From assembly GCA_017470605.1 (NCBI GenBank), contig JAFUYH010000009.1:1-64000 (forward strand): 64,000 nucleotides of DNA, written 5' to 3'. Shown here piece after piece: positions 61,930 to 64,000 of the stretch (position 1 is the first letter of the stretch; each line of letters starts with the position of its first letter). Below the pieces are notes generated by a model, which was given only the letters and a program-made list of their open reading frames with translations, was not told the origin of the DNA and did no database searches. This DNA comes from Treponema sp. (GTDB lineage: Bacteria > Spirochaetota > Spirochaetia > Treponematales > Treponemataceae). A program made the position numbers and the translations under genes.

Positions 61930-62985
61930 ATGGCTCGAAAAAATTTGCTCAAAGGTTTTAAGAGACCTAAAGGCATTTCATTTGAACACATTAGTACAAA
62001 TCCGAATTACGGAAAGTTTACTGCATATCCGTTTGAAACTGGTTTTGGTACAACAGTTGGAAATACTCTGAGAAGAGTTCTTCTGTCTTCAATCCAGGGA
62101 TATGCAATTACATCTATCCGTATCACATCTTATGATGAGAATGGAATGTCTCACATTATCTCCAGCGAGTTTGATGCAATTCCAAATGTAGCTGAAGATA
62201 CATTGGAAATCATTAATTCTTTGAAAATGATTCGTTTGAGACTGCCTAATGATGTTGAGCAGGATACAATCCAGTATGAATTTAAAGGTCCGGGTGTAGT
62301 AAAAAGCGATGACTTTGCAAAAGAAGGTCAGCTTGAAATCATGACAAAAGATACTGTTATCTTTACCATGATGGAAGGTGCTCATCTTGACATTGAAATT
62401 CAGGTAGATCTTGGTCGTGGATATGTTCCGGCTGAAACAAATGAACATTATATAGAAGTTGTTGGTACAATTCCTATGGATGCCATTTTCACTCCGGTTC
62501 CAAAAGTAAAATATTCTATTGAGCCTTGTCGTGTTGGTCAGAGAAATGATTACGATAAGCTTATTCTTGAGATTTGGACTGATGGAACAATTACACCTGA
62601 TAACGCTTTAGGAGAGGCTGCAAAAATTGCAAAAGAACATTTTGCTGTGTTTGTTAACTTCAATGATAAAGATGTTCTCGGATCGGATGAAAGTGATGAA
62701 GGCGACAAGGGTATTCAGGTTCTTTTGAATACACCAGTTGAGGAATTGGAACTTTCAGTTCGTTCATCAAATTGTTTGAAGAATGCTAATATTCGTACAA
62801 TCGGCGAATTGACAAAAAAGACTGAAGAAGATATTGCCAAGACCAGAAACTTTGGAAAGAAAAGTTTACAGGAAATCAAAGAGAAGCTCCAGGAATGGAA
62901 TCTTACTCTCGGCATGACAGACTACAGTCATCTGAAGAATGCTGCCAATATAACAAAGCAGAAGGAAGAAACAGATGAATCATAG
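61930..62985 (+). CDS. rpoA: RNA polymerase alpha subunit
   Basis: A 351-residue assembly platform of RNA polymerase. The N-terminal domain has [20 protein letters not shown] and [16 protein letters not shown]. The C-terminal domain is complete ([20 protein letters not shown]) and can contact activators and UP elements. The 3' end overlaps rplQ by 11 bp. Confidence 0.98.
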   Translation: MARKNLLKGFKRPKGISFEHISTNPNYGKFTAYPFETGFGTTVGNTLRRVLLSSIQGYAITSIRITSYDENGMSHIISSEFDAIPNVAEDTLEIINSLKMIRLRLPNDVEQDTIQYEFKGPGVVKSDDFAKEGQLEIMTKDTVIFTMMEGAHLDIEIQVDLGRGYVPAETNEHYIEVVGTIPMDAIFTPVPKVKYSIEPCRVGQRNDYDKLILEIWTDGTITPDNALGEAAKIAKEHFAVFVNFNDKDVLGSDESDEGDKGIQVLLNTPVEELELSVRSSNCLKNANIRTIGELTKKTEEDIAKTRNFGKKSLQEIKEKLQEWNLTLGMTDYSHLKNAANITKQKEETDES

Positions 62986-63499
62986 AAATGGTTTTAATCC
63001 GCTTTCACGTACAACAGCACATCGTCGTGCTATGTCACGCAATATGGTAACATCGCTTTTTAGATATGAGCGTATTACTACAACAAAATCTAAGGCTCTT
63101 GAAGTAAGAAAATCTGCTGAAAAATTGATTACTAGAGCTAAAGAAGATACAGTGCACAATCGTCGTGAAGCTGCTAAATTTATTCAAGATGAAAAGATTT
63201 TGAACAAGCTCTTTACAGAGATTGGTCCACGTATGAAGGAACGCAACGGTGGTTACACTCGTGTTCTTAAATTAGGATACCGTCAGGGTGATGCTGCTGA
63301 TGTAGTAATTCTTGAATTGGTAGATTATAAGCTTGAAGATGCTTCTGCTGAAGAAGAGAAGAAGCCAGCTAAGAAGGCTGCTGCTCCAAAGGCAAAAAAA
63401 GCTGCTGCACCAAAAGATTCAGCTGCTGAACCTAAAGCAAAGAAGACAACTTCAAAGAAAGCTGCTTCTGAAAAGAAAGAAGAAGCTTCTGCAGAGTAA
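62975..63499 (+). CDS. rplQ: 50S ribosomal protein L17 with basic C-terminal tail
   Basis: A 174-residue protein. Residues 1-120 are normal L17 ([54 protein letters not shown]). The last 50 or so residues are a Lys/Ala/Pro-rich, histone-like tail ([20 protein letters not shown] and more), beyond the usual 115-130 residues. The start overlaps the end of rpoA, with AAGGAAG inside it. Confidence 0.95.
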   Translation: MNHRNGFNPLSRTTAHRRAMSRNMVTSLFRYERITTTKSKALEVRKSAEKLITRAKEDTVHNRREAAKFIQDEKILNKLFTEIGPRMKERNGGYTRVLKLGYRQGDAADVVILELVDYKLEDASAEEEKKPAKKAAAPKAKKAAAPKDSAAEPKAKKTTSKKAASEKKEEASAE

Positions 63500-63517
63500 T
63501 TTACAAAGGAGTTTGAT

Positions 63518-63754
63518 ATGTCAAAGAACCATCGCGGATCTGGAATTAGATCATTGCCTGCTCACGGACGTGGAACATGTGCTATCTGTGGAAAAACAGA
63601 TATTAAAGTTCTGTGGGAAAAGGAAATTAATGGTGCGACTGTGAATATTTGTAAATTCTGTAATGCTGCTTTGAAGAACAAAGCTAGAGCAGAAGTTCCT
63701 GCAGCTGCACCTGCCGCTGAAGAAGCACCTGCTGCTGAAGCCGCTGCAGAGTAA
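63518..63754 (+). CDS. Small zinc-ribbon protein with acidic Ala/Glu tail
   Basis: A 78-residue protein of unknown function. It carries CAICG and CKFCN, a CxxC pair set typical of a zinc ribbon, and a C-terminal tail of about 20 residues rich in Ala, Pro and Glu. The first residues, MSKNHRGSGIRSLPAHGRG, are basic. It directly follows rplQ with AAGGAG and before a strong terminator, so it is the last gene of the alpha operon and may be ribosome-linked. Confidence 0.75.
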   Translation: MSKNHRGSGIRSLPAHGRGTCAICGKTDIKVLWEKEINGATVNICKFCNAALKNKARAEVPAAAPAAEEAPAAEAAAE

Positions 63755-63778
63755 TAATCTGATATTCTCAGAGGAATG

Positions 63779-63812
63779 AAAAGACGTCATCAAGTGGATG
63801 ACGTCTTTTTAT
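63779..63812 (+). terminator. Terminator of the alpha operon
   Basis: AAAAGACGTCATC and GATGACGTCTTTTT with a 5-nt loop and a T run, 25 bp after the zinc-ribbon gene. Confidence 0.9.
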
Positions 63813-63829
63813 TTTATTTATTGATTTTA

Positions 63830-63858
63830 TTGATTTAATAGAGAAATTAGTATAGACT
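63830..63858 (+). promoter_or_regulatory. Leaderless-type promoter of the last gene
   Basis: TTGATT (63830-63835), 17 bp, TAGACT (63853-63858), then 7 nt to the ATG at 63866. There is no ribosome binding site. Confidence 0.6.
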
Positions 63859-63865
63859 AGAATTT

Positions 63866-64000
63866 ATGGGTGTAACTACAAGTCATCACATACAGCATTA
63901 TTATGATTATTTCCGCGATAAGGAGATTGTATTTACAAAGGCTAATTTAAAGGCTCTTAAAATAGACCCACGCCAAATTTATCTAAAGTGTAACGGCGGT
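63866..64000 (+). CDS. Probable PilZ-family protein, 3' end outside window
   Basis: Only the first 45 codons lie in the window. The start MGVTTSHHIQHYYDYFRDKE and the later DPRQIYLKCNGG resemble a spirochaete protein family that carries PilZ domains and binds cyclic di-GMP. The part that would hold the PilZ motif is not visible, so the call rests on the N-terminus from memory and is tentative. Confidence 0.5.
   Translation, partial: MGVTTSHHIQHYYDYFRDKEIVFTKANLKALKIDPRQIYLKCNGG

Overview
The window reads as the chromosome of a spirochaete of the genus Treponema, most likely a host-associated gut, rumen or oral species. Base composition is moderately AT-rich. The grounds are a Treponema-like gene set (stand-alone AICAR formyltransferase, HprK with a Ser46-type HPr, acidic Treponema-type lipoproteins), the Asn in the RpoB rifampicin cluster that is typical of treponemes, and tRNA genes without an encoded CCA. 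Species cannot be fixed from the sequence.

Layout. 1-6.6 kb: the end of an HlyD-type adaptor, cardiolipin synthase, a DUF624 membrane protein, a chemoreceptor and AICAR formyltransferase. 6.6-15 kb: an accessory stretch with a coiled-coil membrane protein, RhuM, a GNAT acetyltransferase, three decayed genes (an aromatic-acid-exporter-like gene, an ORF6N protein and an ArsC/Spx-like gene), an XRE regulator, a lipoprotein, a seven-helix membrane LuxR-type regulator, an outer-membrane barrel and an S41 peptidase lipoprotein. 15-22 kb: homocysteine synthase, three exported proteins (two are paralogues built from a repeated domain), an orphan DNA methyltransferase and a DUF1015 protein. 22-35 kb: housekeeping and regulation, with rpoN-hpf-hprK-ptsH, lexA, holA, a PC4-like protein, a lipoprotein/LysM pair, a Nudix hydrolase, a kinase-BON fusion, a PgsA-like enzyme, hsp20, radA, a probable small RNA and cysE.

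35.3-63.8 kb is one long transcription and translation block: tRNA-Thr, rpmG, tRNA-Trp, secE, nusG, rplKAJL, rpoBC, rpsL-rpsG, tuf, then the S10, spc and alpha operons through secY, rpmJ, rpsMKD, rpoA and rplQ, closed by a small zinc-ribbon protein. fusA is absent between rpsG and tuf, and adk, map and infA are absent between secY and rpmJ. Structured leaders mark internal control points. The window ends in a probable PilZ-family gene.

The most notable pattern is transcriptional. About ten genes across the window have a TAnnnT -10 hexamer six or seven bases before their ATG and no ribosome binding site, so they should make leaderless mRNAs. They sit among genes with strong Shine-Dalgarno sequences. 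Other leads are a promoter-terminator unit at 34.06-34.19 kb that looks like a small RNA gene, a 100 bp inverted-repeat element at 31.06 kb, a 445-nt structured leader before tuf, and a tRNA-Thr with changes at nearly invariant positions. No CRISPR array, rRNA gene or complete insertion sequence was seen.
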